This document shows, one piece after another, positions 1 through 6,043 of a DNA stretch of 34,509 nt. Both the position numbers and the translations under genes were made by a program. The notes under the pieces were generated by a model that was given only the letters and a program-made list of their open reading frames with translations, did no database searches and was not told where the DNA came from. The DNA lies in assembly GCA_964406095.1 (NCBI GenBank), contig CAYOQJ010000104.1:1-34509 (forward strand). Reading direction: 5' to 3'. The stretch's first letter is position 1; each line of letters begins with the position of its first letter. Source of the stretch: M55B167 sp964406095. GTDB taxonomy: Bacteria; Verrucomicrobiota; Kiritimatiellia; RFP12; UBA1067.

Positions 1-24
1 GGTAAAACTGGCAACCCCTTGCGG

Positions 25-120
25 TTTGAAATTCAGAAACTTCTTCACCCATTGGGTGAAGCTTATAAAATTAACAAATTCCTTATTAACAATCATTTAA
101 TTCAGTTTCTGAATTTCAAA
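25..120. repeat. Inverted-repeat element, MITE-like, noncoding
   Basis: A 16-bp motif (TTTGAAATTCAGAAAC) at 25-40 recurs as its perfect reverse complement at 105-120. Between them, CTTCACCC at 43-50 and GGGTGAAG at 54-61 form a smaller hairpin, and the rest is AT-rich. The block lies just downstream of the stop of the minus-strand gene at 150-629, so the hairpin might double as a transcript end, but no U-tract follows it on that strand. One arm extends into the dispersed repeat at 81-133. No ORF is evident. A small nonautonomous mobile element is one reading; a relic intergenic repeat is another. Confidence 0.5.
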
Positions 121-133
121 TGCCGTAAATAGG
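81..133 (-). repeat. Dispersed 53-bp repeat, copy 1
   Basis: Read on the minus strand, these 53 bases match 21656-21708 on the plus strand at 48 of 53 positions by eye. Both copies contain the TTTGAAATTCAGAAAC-type motif followed by a run ending GATTGTTAATAAG. Both copies are intergenic. The two lie in inverted orientation about 21.5 kb apart. Confidence 0.7.
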
Positions 134-149
134 ATAAAAGGTCAGACCA

Positions 150-629
150 TCAGCGCTGCTGCTCTTCGGAAATCAGCGTCTGCATACGGTTGATTGTGCC
201 TACAAAATCAGAGTTCTGCTTGAGCAGTGTCTGGCACATGGTCACCAGTTCAGCGCAGCGGTGCAACGTTGTAATGCGCGATTTCTCAAGCTCCTTGCGA
301 CGTAGCTTGAGACTCTCGACACTCTCTTCGAGCGTTGCGATGTGCTGTTCGGATTTAAGCATCATGCGGCGTGTCTGAAAGAGCTGCGTAAGCACCTCCC
401 CCGCCGAGAGATCAAGATCATCAATGTTCATCCCGGTCGGAATCGGTACAGTCACCGGCTGTTTGCACTCAACACATTCGATCTCTAAACCGGCTCCTCT
501 GTAATCAATCACCAAGCTGTGATGACAGTGCGGACATTCAAAAACAATGTCTGTTGACTGTATAACCTCCTCTTCAGCCGCGCTTTGTGCGCTCTGCGGC
601 ACTGGAGCTTGCTCTTTTATCCTGTCCAT
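150..629 (-). CDS. Zinc-ribbon plus coiled-coil protein, unknown function
   Basis: 159-aa predicted cytoplasmic protein that I do not recognise as a named family. Residues 1-28 are polar and probably disordered. Residues 30-58 form a zinc ribbon with two CxxC knuckles (C32/C35 and C52/C55). Residues 70-158 are charged and heptad-like, predicting a coiled coil. The ATG at 629 is preceded by a very strong Shine-Dalgarno (AAGGAGGGG), which fixes the start. It follows rpmB on the same strand with a 65-nt gap, so co-transcription is possible. The zinc ribbon resembles those of regulatory or adaptor proteins, but nothing identifies a partner. The gene is confidently coding; its function is open. 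Confidence 0.8.
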   Translation of the reverse strand: MDRIKEQAPVPQSAQSAAEEEVIQSTDIVFECPHCHHSLVIDYRGAGLEIECVECKQPVTVPIPTGMNIDDLDLSAGEVLTQLFQTRRMMLKSEQHIATLEESVESLKLRRKELEKSRITTLHRCAELVTMCQTLLKQNSDFVGTINRMQTLISEEQQR

Positions 630-694
630 AACCCCTCCTTAAGTCGCCAGATTATACACGCATCCAGATTAACGGCTGATCAAAACCGGCAAGA

Positions 695-925
695 TCAGGG
701 TTTGACCACCTTGCCGGCTTTGATGCAGGACGCACAAACCTTCATGCGTGTAACACCACCGCTGGCGGTCTTCGCACGAACCAACTTAATGTTCGGCAGA
801 AACCGTCGTTTTGAGACACCAGTCGTGTGCAAACCGATACCTCCCTTATATTTCGCAAGACCGTGACGAACAATGGAATTTCCCGTCCGGGGGCCTTTTC
901 CGCATATTTCGCAAACTTTCGACAT
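695..925 (-). CDS. rpmB: 50S ribosomal protein L28
   Basis: 76-aa L28 of the large ribosomal subunit. The N-terminus MSKVCEICGK and the central segment with HTTGVSKRRFLPNI are characteristic. Two CxxC pairs (C5/C8 and C64/C67) mark the zinc-binding form of L28. An in-frame ATG exists at 964, but 925 is chosen because an AGGAGA Shine-Dalgarno sits just upstream, the family begins at MSKVC, and the predicted -10 box at 955-960 would put the transcription start inside the longer version. It precedes the zinc-ribbon gene at 150-629 on the same strand and diverges from oppD. Confidence 0.96.
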   Translation of the reverse strand: MSKVCEICGKGPRTGNSIVRHGLAKYKGGIGLHTTGVSKRRFLPNIKLVRAKTASGGVTRMKVCASCIKAGKVVKP

Positions 926-954
926 AACTATATCTCCTACTCGAAAAGGGGCGA

Positions 955-983
955 ATAATAACATTTTTAATCACCCCCTTCAA
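955..983 (-). promoter_or_regulatory. Predicted sigma-70 promoter for rpmB
   Basis: On the minus strand, TTGAAG (978-983) is separated by 17 nt from TATTAT (955-960). This matches four of six and five of six consensus bases. Transcription would start near 948, about 23 nt before the rpmB ATG, leaving room for its AGGAGA ribosome binding site. Confidence 0.5.
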
Positions 984-1140
984 GGGCAAACAATGTTTTT
1001 TCATCTACGAAATTCCTCTGATCAATACTTTATAAATATTCGGAGTGTTTAACAAGAGATAAAAAAAATTTCTGCAATCCTGTCTTTAGTACTTGAAATC
1101 ATTTATCGGGCAATAATTTAATACTCTCTGATTTCACTGA

Positions 1141-1169
1141 TTGATCCGCCCCGAAAGAAGCGTTATAAT
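1141..1169 (+). promoter_or_regulatory. Predicted sigma-70 promoter for oppD, possibly leaderless
   Basis: TTGATC (1141-1146), a 17-nt spacer and a perfect TATAAT (1164-1169). The oppD ATG begins only 8 nt after the -10 box, so the transcript would start at or next to the start codon. No clear Shine-Dalgarno lies before the ATG. Confidence 0.55.
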
Positions 1170-1177
1170 TAGAGAGT

Positions 1178-2131
1178 ATGGAAGAAAGAGTGCTGGCAGT
1201 GAAGAATTTGGCGATTGAATTTCGGCGTGAAGGCAGTTCAACTACGCCGGTACGTTCGGTTACATTCGATATCAGGGCCAACGAAAAGGTCGCACTGGTT
1301 GGTGAAAGCGGCTGCGGCAAGAGCCTCACGGCTCTGGCACTGACACGTCTTTCACCCGTCGACCGGGCAAAGGTCAGCGGTTCGATTTATTACAATAACC
1401 GCGAGCTGACCAAATCGGAAGATTTCAGAAAACTGCGCGGCGGAGGAATAGCCTATGTTTTTCAGGATCCCGGCGCAACGCTTAATCCGGTGATGCGTGT
1501 GAGAGACCAGATGGCGGAATCACTGCGCTCGCTATCGCGTAAAAGGCGGTTGCAGCGAAGCCTCGAACTGTTGGAACGTACCGGTCTGCCAGACCCCGTA
1601 AGGGCGGCTGCGGCATTTCCCTGCGAATTAAGTGGTGGTCAACAGCAGCGTGTTACGCTGGCAATGGCACTGGCCTCCGATCCGCGCCTGCTGGTAGCCG
1701 ATGAGCCCACCACCGCTCTGGATGTGACCACGCAGAAGCAGGTGCTTGACCTGATCGACGAACTGGCGGCAGCCTCCGGTATGGCTGTTCTTTTAATCAC
1801 CCATAATCTGGGACTGGTAGCGGGTCATATGAACAGAGTCAATGTGATGTATGCCGGCACCATTGTCGAAAGTGGCACTGTTGCTGAGGTGCTACGTCAG
1901 CCGCATCACCCCTACACGCGTGGTCTGCTTGACGCTGTCCCGATGCTCGACACGCCGCGCGAACAGACCTTGCGCGACATTCCCGGAACGGTGCCCTCTC
2001 CGGATCAATGGCCTGCGGGATGCGCATTCGAACCGCGCTGCGAAAGAGCTTTGGAAATCTGCTCTAAGCAGACTCCGCCACTTGAGATCAACCACAACAG
2101 AACAATCTGCTGTTTCAATCCGGAGCAATAA
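1178..2131 (+). CDS. oppD: Oligopeptide/dipeptide ABC transporter ATPase, OppD/DppD type
   Basis: 317-aa cytoplasmic ATPase that would power an Opp/Dpp-family peptide importer. Walker A GESGCGKS is at 42-49, the Q-loop near 96, the signature LSGGQQQR at 151-158, Walker B LLVADE at 171-176 and the switch histidine at about 209. The C-terminal oligo_HPY extension, with cysteines in the CAFEPRCERALEIC stretch, is typical of OppD/DppD. It is followed after 6 nt by a second ATPase. No permease (OppB/C) or binding protein is in the window, so the transporter is incomplete here. The start is uncertain: ATG 1178 lacks a Shine-Dalgarno, and an in-frame GTG at 1190 could also serve. Substrate specificity cannot be read from an ATPase alone. 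Confidence 0.9.
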   Translation: MEERVLAVKNLAIEFRREGSSTTPVRSVTFDIRANEKVALVGESGCGKSLTALALTRLSPVDRAKVSGSIYYNNRELTKSEDFRKLRGGGIAYVFQDPGATLNPVMRVRDQMAESLRSLSRKRRLQRSLELLERTGLPDPVRAAAAFPCELSGGQQQRVTLAMALASDPRLLVADEPTTALDVTTQKQVLDLIDELAAASGMAVLLITHNLGLVAGHMNRVNVMYAGTIVESGTVAEVLRQPHHPYTRGLLDAVPMLDTPREQTLRDIPGTVPSPDQWPAGCAFEPRCERALEICSKQTPPLEINHNRTICCFNPEQ

Positions 2132-2137
2132 AATATA

Positions 2138-2953
2138 ATGGCCAGATTCAGAAATACCCCTGTTCTCGAACTGCGTGATCTAGCGGTTGTTTACAAAAGT
2201 CGCGGCCAACCCCCGCTCCAGGCAGTCAAAAATGTTTCTTTGAATGTCAGGCGCGGCAAATCGCTCGGGATTGTCGGGGAGAGCGGCTGCGGCAAAACTT
2301 CACTGGCGCGCGCTATCACCGGTATCATTAGAACACACTCCGGCTCACTGCTTTTTGAAGGTAGTGATGTATCTCAGTTTGATGCACGCCGTCGCCGCCT
2401 TTACCGCCGCAAGGTGCAGATGATTTTTCAGGATGCCAGCGGCTCACTAAATCCGCGCATGACCACACGTCAGACACTGGCGGAGGTCTTCACGGTGCAC
2501 CGGTTGTGCTCACGGGATAAGATCGGGCAGAGCGTTGAAGAGCTGTTGACAAGAGTTGCGCTGCCGCTGAAACTGCTGGAGGCCTATCCACGTGAAATGA
2601 GCGGCGGACAATGCCAGAGGGTCAGCATTGCCCGCTGCCTGGCCCTGCAACCGGAGCTGATCATCGCCGATGAACCGGTCAGCGCACTGGATGTCTCGGT
2701 GCAGGCCCGCATTCTGAATCTGCTACGTGTACTGCAGCTCGAACTGCAACTGACTATGATTATGATTTCGCACGATCTGGCGGTGGTCCGTCACGTCTGC
2801 GATGAGGTGGCCGTGATGTACAACGGCGAACTGGTAGAATGCGGTCCGACCGTCTCCGTGCTTGAGCACCCGCGCCACAGCTATACGCTCAAACTGCTCG
2901 CCGCAGTGCCTGATGTCAACCGCACTCTGAAAGCTCGGAGCGAACAACTCTGA
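2138..2953 (+). CDS. oppF: Oligopeptide/dipeptide ABC transporter ATPase, OppF/DppF type
   Basis: 271-aa partner ATPase to the preceding OppD-like protein. Walker A GESGCGKT is at 47-54, followed by a Q-loop in a QMIFQDASGSLNP context, the signature MSGGQCQRV, Walker B LIIADEP and a switch histidine in ISHDL. OppF proteins are usually about 300-330 aa. This one ends soon after the SYTLKLLAAVP segment, so the cysteine-bearing oligo_HPY tail is shortened or missing. The gene starts 6 nt after oppD stops, which indicates a translationally linked pair. The maf gene follows after 44 nt and may be in the same transcript. Confidence 0.9.
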   Translation: MARFRNTPVLELRDLAVVYKSRGQPPLQAVKNVSLNVRRGKSLGIVGESGCGKTSLARAITGIIRTHSGSLLFEGSDVSQFDARRRRLYRRKVQMIFQDASGSLNPRMTTRQTLAEVFTVHRLCSRDKIGQSVEELLTRVALPLKLLEAYPREMSGGQCQRVSIARCLALQPELIIADEPVSALDVSVQARILNLLRVLQLELQLTMIMISHDLAVVRHVCDEVAVMYNGELVECGPTVSVLEHPRHSYTLKLLAAVPDVNRTLKARSEQL

Positions 2954-2997
2954 GCAAAACCCGGATAAAAGAAGATTAGAAAAAAAAAGGAATCTTT

Positions 2998-3591
2998 TTG
3001 AATATGGCAACAACAACGCCATCGAAACCGCCGCTGATTCTCGGCTCGGCCTCGCCGCGCCGCAGAAAAATTCTGGAACGTATAACCGCTGATTTCCAAG
3101 TCAAGCAGATAGCCGTTGACGAGCTGCACGACGCGACAGACCCGGTTTACAGTGTGACCCATAATGCGCTGCTCAAATACGAAGCATGCCGGAAGCACTT
3201 TGCTGATGCCGCGATTATCACTGCCGACACTCTGGTGTGGTTCAATGGCAGATTGATAGGCAAACCGGTAACGCTCGCGCAGGCTGAAGAGTTTCTAACC
3301 CTCTTCTCCGGTAATTCGCAAATCGTCTTCACCGCAGTTGCCATGGGTTTGCCACAGGACAAAAAAGCTGAACTCAGAGTCGCAGCATCATCAGTGCATT
3401 TCAAGGTGCTGACCAGTGAACTGATCCGAAAATATCTGCGACGTACCAGACCACTCGACAGAGCCGGAGCTTACGATATCGATGAGAACGGCGAGCTGCT
3501 CATCGAACGCTGGAGCGGTTCATATAGCAATATCATGGGCATGCCGCTCGGTTGCGTTACCGACTGGCTACACTCCAGATCGCTCTGCTGA
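2998..3591 (+). CDS. maf: Maf-family nucleoside triphosphate pyrophosphatase
   Basis: 197-aa Maf/YhdE-type enzyme, which hydrolyses non-canonical or m5U/dTTP-type nucleotides to monophosphates. The N-terminal ILGSASPRRRKIL is the Maf signature (SASPRR at 17-22). The metal-binding aspartate lies in TADTLVW (D77), followed by GRLIGKP. The C-terminal GSYSNIMGMPL matches the family. A segment often reading GAYxIQ is GAYDID here. Two starts compete: TTG at 2998, 5 nt after an AAGGAA Shine-Dalgarno, and ATG at 3004, 11 nt after it; spacing slightly favours TTG. It lies 44 nt downstream of oppF on the same strand, and its end converges on pgsA. Confidence 0.92.
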   Translation: MNMATTTPSKPPLILGSASPRRRKILERITADFQVKQIAVDELHDATDPVYSVTHNALLKYEACRKHFADAAIITADTLVWFNGRLIGKPVTLAQAEEFLTLFSGNSQIVFTAVAMGLPQDKKAELRVAASSVHFKVLTSELIRKYLRRTRPLDRAGAYDIDENGELLIERWSGSYSNIMGMPLGCVTDWLHSRSLC

Positions 3592-3630
3592 AAATCACGA
3601 TTATCAATATCATTGCACTTCAGCAACAAC

Positions 3631-4248
3631 TTAATTTTTTCTGAGTGACTTTTTCAGATAAGGCATATATTCACGGGTGTACGTAAACATCGATCCCAAA
3701 TTAATCACGATCAAAAACGCTTCGAGAATGAAAATCATTGCCTGCGGAAGGAATGCTGGACGCAGTGAGGCGTATACATAAATCACACAGGCAATCGGAA
3801 AACTGGCGGCCGTGCGGAATTTACCCATCCAGTTTGCCCGGCAGTCAGCACCGTACAGAGTTCCCACCGACCTTAAGAAAGTCACCCATTGATCACGCAA
3901 TATGTACAGCACCGTGAAAAAAAGCATGATCAACGCATGAATACTCTCGCTTGAATCGCGCCCGAGCAACCACAACAAGGTCGGAAATACAACCAGATAA
4001 AACACCTTGTCCATCAGAGGATCAGCCATTGCACCGAATTTTGACACCACTCCCCACTTGCGTGCCAGTTGTCCGTCAAAAAGATCGGTCAACGCCGCCA
4101 CCACCAGTGAAACAGTTCCCAAAACAGCCAGCAGGCGATGTGCCGGATTGTACGCGTGCGCCACCGCCAATACCATAAAAATAACAATAAAAGGTACCCT
4201 TGCGAAGGTTATGACATTTACAATGAGTAATCCACGCTTCTGATCCAT
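3631..4248 (-). CDS. pgsA: CDP-diacylglycerol-glycerol-3-phosphate 3-phosphatidyltransferase
   Basis: 205-aa integral membrane enzyme that makes phosphatidylglycerol phosphate from CDP-diacylglycerol and glycerol 3-phosphate. The CDP-alcohol phosphatidyltransferase motif is complete: D55, D58-G59, A62-R63, G72, D76 and D80. The N-terminal LLIVNVITFARVPF matches the usual first helix, and several further hydrophobic segments follow. ATG 4248 gives a family-typical N-terminus. An upstream TTG at 4314 would add a 22-aa polar extension and is less likely. Other CDP-alcohol transferases such as a phosphatidylserine synthase are possible, but length and N-terminus favour PgsA. Confidence 0.88.
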   Translation of the reverse strand: MDQKRGLLIVNVITFARVPFIVIFMVLAVAHAYNPAHRLLAVLGTVSLVVAALTDLFDGQLARKWGVVSKFGAMADPLMDKVFYLVVFPTLLWLLGRDSSESIHALIMLFFTVLYILRDQWVTFLRSVGTLYGADCRANWMGKFRTAASFPIACVIYVYASLRPAFLPQAMIFILEAFLIVINLGSMFTYTREYMPYLKKSLRKN

Positions 4249-4309
4249 GACGATATCAAACCATATCAGCGGAGTTTTGGAAACATCATATTTTTTAATT
4301 TCAATTATC

Positions 4310-4432
4310 AACAATTTATCAATTTTATCACTGTGTAGGTTATGAACAGTTGATAATAAACTTGTTGATAACTTGTAGCTTGTTAATTGACAAGTATTTA
4401 AGTTTGATAATAAACTGTTGATATCTTCTCCT
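4310..4432. repeat. AT-rich array of TTGATAA-type repeats between pgsA and the XRE gene
   Basis: The segment TTGATAATAAACT(T)GTTGATA occurs at 4350-4370 and again at 4404-4423, differing by one deleted T. Between them lies a near-palindrome (CTTGTTAATTGACAAG, 4379-4394), and the word TTGATAA recurs on both strands back to about 4310. The array sits directly upstream of a helix-turn-helix gene, so an operator array is the natural reading. It also covers the likely pgsA promoter region. Confidence 0.5.
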
Positions 4433-4481
4433 TGTTAATAACTCATAAAATAGTTCATACTGTCGTCGTTGAGTTATTAAC
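4433..4481 (+). promoter_or_regulatory. Promoter inside a perfect 11-bp inverted repeat (putative XRE operator)
   Basis: GTTAATAACTC (4434-4444) and its exact reverse complement GAGTTATTAAC (4471-4481) enclose a plausible promoter: TTGTTA (4433-4438), a 17-nt spacer and CATACT (4456-4461). The first arm overlaps the -35 box and the second covers the early transcript, only 6 nt before the XRE ATG. This is a classic layout for autorepression. That the XRE protein binds here is inference. Confidence 0.5.
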
Positions 4482-4487
4482 AGGATT

Positions 4488-5036
4488 ATGGCACACCTAC
4501 CGATAGATTTCTGCCGCAAAACCGCCGCGGCCCGCCGCGCCCGCGGCATGACGCAGAGCGCATTAGCACGCTGTGTCGGCTGCGCGCAATCTGCGATCAG
4601 CATGTTTGAATCCGGACACCCGGAAAAGCTCTCAATGGAATCTGTGCGCAGGATTGCAGCGCAACTTGATCTTGTGCTGGACGAGCAAAATGATGCCGCA
4701 CTGCCGCCGGAGCACGGCAACGACTGCGACCAACTTTGTTATTGCCCTAACCCGCACTGTTATTCTAACATCCCGTATCGCATGAGTGGTGGATTAACCC
4801 TTTGGCCCACCCCAGCATGTGGCGAAGGTGATGCTGTTTATTGCCAAGTCTGCGGCGAGGTACTGGAGCGTGCCTGTCCGGTCTGTGCGCATCCGTTCAC
4901 CGGAGGTTCCTTCTGTCCGGTCTGCGGCAAACCGCATATCACACCGCTTATCCCGCCGGGTGTGTCGTTGGACAACTGGATCCGGAAGCAGCGTGCCGAA
5001 ATTCAGCAGTGGCACGACTTGACACGGGAATCATGA
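4488..5036 (+). CDS. XRE-family helix-turn-helix protein with C-terminal zinc ribbons
   Basis: 182-aa protein. Residues about 8-65 form an XRE/Cro-type helix-turn-helix, with GMTQSALARCVGCAQSAISM covering helices 2-3. Residues 80-146 carry eleven cysteines, including C84/C86/C91, C119/C122 with C130/C133, and C143/C146, suggesting two or three small zinc ribbons. Zinc sensing, or a structural or protein-binding role, are all possible. A short polar tail ends the protein. The ATG follows AGGA with tight 2-nt spacing. The upstream inverted repeat suggests autoregulation. Its TGA directly abuts the ATG of the ELM1-family gene, so the two are probably co-translated. I do not recognise this exact architecture as a named regulator. 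Confidence 0.85.
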   Translation: MAHLPIDFCRKTAAARRARGMTQSALARCVGCAQSAISMFESGHPEKLSMESVRRIAAQLDLVLDEQNDAALPPEHGNDCDQLCYCPNPHCYSNIPYRMSGGLTLWPTPACGEGDAVYCQVCGEVLERACPVCAHPFTGGSFCPVCGKPHITPLIPPGVSLDNWIRKQRAEIQQWHDLTRES

Positions 5037-5990
5037 ATGATCCTGACTATGGAAAAGATATTAATAGTGACGGACGGCAAAGCCGGTCATGAGAACCAAT
5101 CCAAGGCACTGTGTGAATCGCTCGGCATGGAGTATGATCTGGCCCACGTGAGCTACTCAAGTACTCTGATGAAGGCTCTGGCCTATGTGGCTGACAACTT
5201 CGGCATTCTGACCGACTGTCTCTACCATATGGATTACCCCAAGGCGTGCTACAGTGCGGTGGTATGCACCGGTTCAACCGCGTTTTACCCCGGCAAGGTG
5301 ACGGCCCGGTGCCTTGGGGTGCCGGTCTGCGCCATTCTCATGCCGCGCGGCTACCGTCTGGATTTCGACTGCATCCTGGCACCGGCGTTTGACACCCCCC
5401 CTGTAAGGGAGAACATCATCCCGCTGCCAGTCAATTTGACATCGGTCAACAGCGAATTCTACACCCATGCCGCCAACGAATTCGCAGAACGTCACAAACT
5501 CTCCAAACCAGCCGTCGCCGTGATTGTGGGCGGGCCTAATGATTTTGCCGGAATGGAGGTTGAATGGATGAAAAACCGTCTGGATGAAATCTTCGCCGCA
5601 ACCGAGGGCATGGAGCACTGGGTGACAACATCACGTCGCACTCCACCAGAAGTTGAAACTCTGATCGACAACTATGACTTTGACTACAAACTGATTTTCA
5701 GCCGCGATAAATTCAACCCGATTCCCGCATTTGTAACTACATGTGAAACCCTGTTTTTGACCGCCGATTCCACCGGCATGATCAGTGAAGCTGTCACACA
5801 GGGTCAGGCCAACGTCGAGATTCTGATGAATCTGCATGCTCACCGCTGCAAATTCAACGCTCTGATCACCGATCTGCAGACTCGCAGATGCGTGCATATC
5901 TTCGACGGCACCATCGGCAAGGCCAATCGCAAAATTGATCTTGCAGAGAGTGTCCGCAAGGTACAAAAACTGCTTTTTCCGCATAAATGA
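5037..5990 (+). CDS. ELM1/GtrOC1-like family protein (DUF1022)
   Basis: 317-aa protein resembling the Mito_fiss_Elm1 (PF06258) family, a GT-B-like fold related to glycosyltransferases and best known from plant mitochondrial fission factor ELM1. Bacterial members are uncharacterised and often lie near lipid A or LPS genes. Supporting features are the N-terminal ILIVTDGKAGHENQSKAL, a PRG-type segment near 100, VAVIVGGPND near 160, and a C-terminal TADSTGMISEA block in the position where GT-B enzymes bind nucleotide sugar. The start is the ATG directly after the stop of the XRE/zinc-ribbon gene; an in-frame ATG at 5049 is an alternative. No transmembrane segment is evident. A strong hairpin follows the stop. 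Family call is fairly sure; substrate unknown. Confidence 0.75.
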   Translation: MILTMEKILIVTDGKAGHENQSKALCESLGMEYDLAHVSYSSTLMKALAYVADNFGILTDCLYHMDYPKACYSAVVCTGSTAFYPGKVTARCLGVPVCAILMPRGYRLDFDCILAPAFDTPPVRENIIPLPVNLTSVNSEFYTHAANEFAERHKLSKPAVAVIVGGPNDFAGMEVEWMKNRLDEIFAATEGMEHWVTTSRRTPPEVETLIDNYDFDYKLIFSRDKFNPIPAFVTTCETLFLTADSTGMISEAVTQGQANVEILMNLHAHRCKFNALITDLQTRRCVHIFDGTIGKANRKIDLAESVRKVQKLLFPHK

Positions 5991-6020
5991 AAGAGACCGC
6001 CGTGCACACGGCGGTCTCTT
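5991..6020. terminator. Bidirectional intrinsic terminator
   Basis: A perfect hairpin lies between two convergent genes: AAGAGACCGCCG (5991-6002), a 6-nt loop and CGGCGGTCTCTT (6009-6020). The stem ends carry the A and T residues, so the structure can serve both the ELM1 gene (plus) and the HEAT-DUF1080 gene (minus). The U-tracts are short, so termination strength is uncertain. Confidence 0.7.
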
Positions 6021-6043
6021 AAAGTTTAATCTCGCCACTGGAA

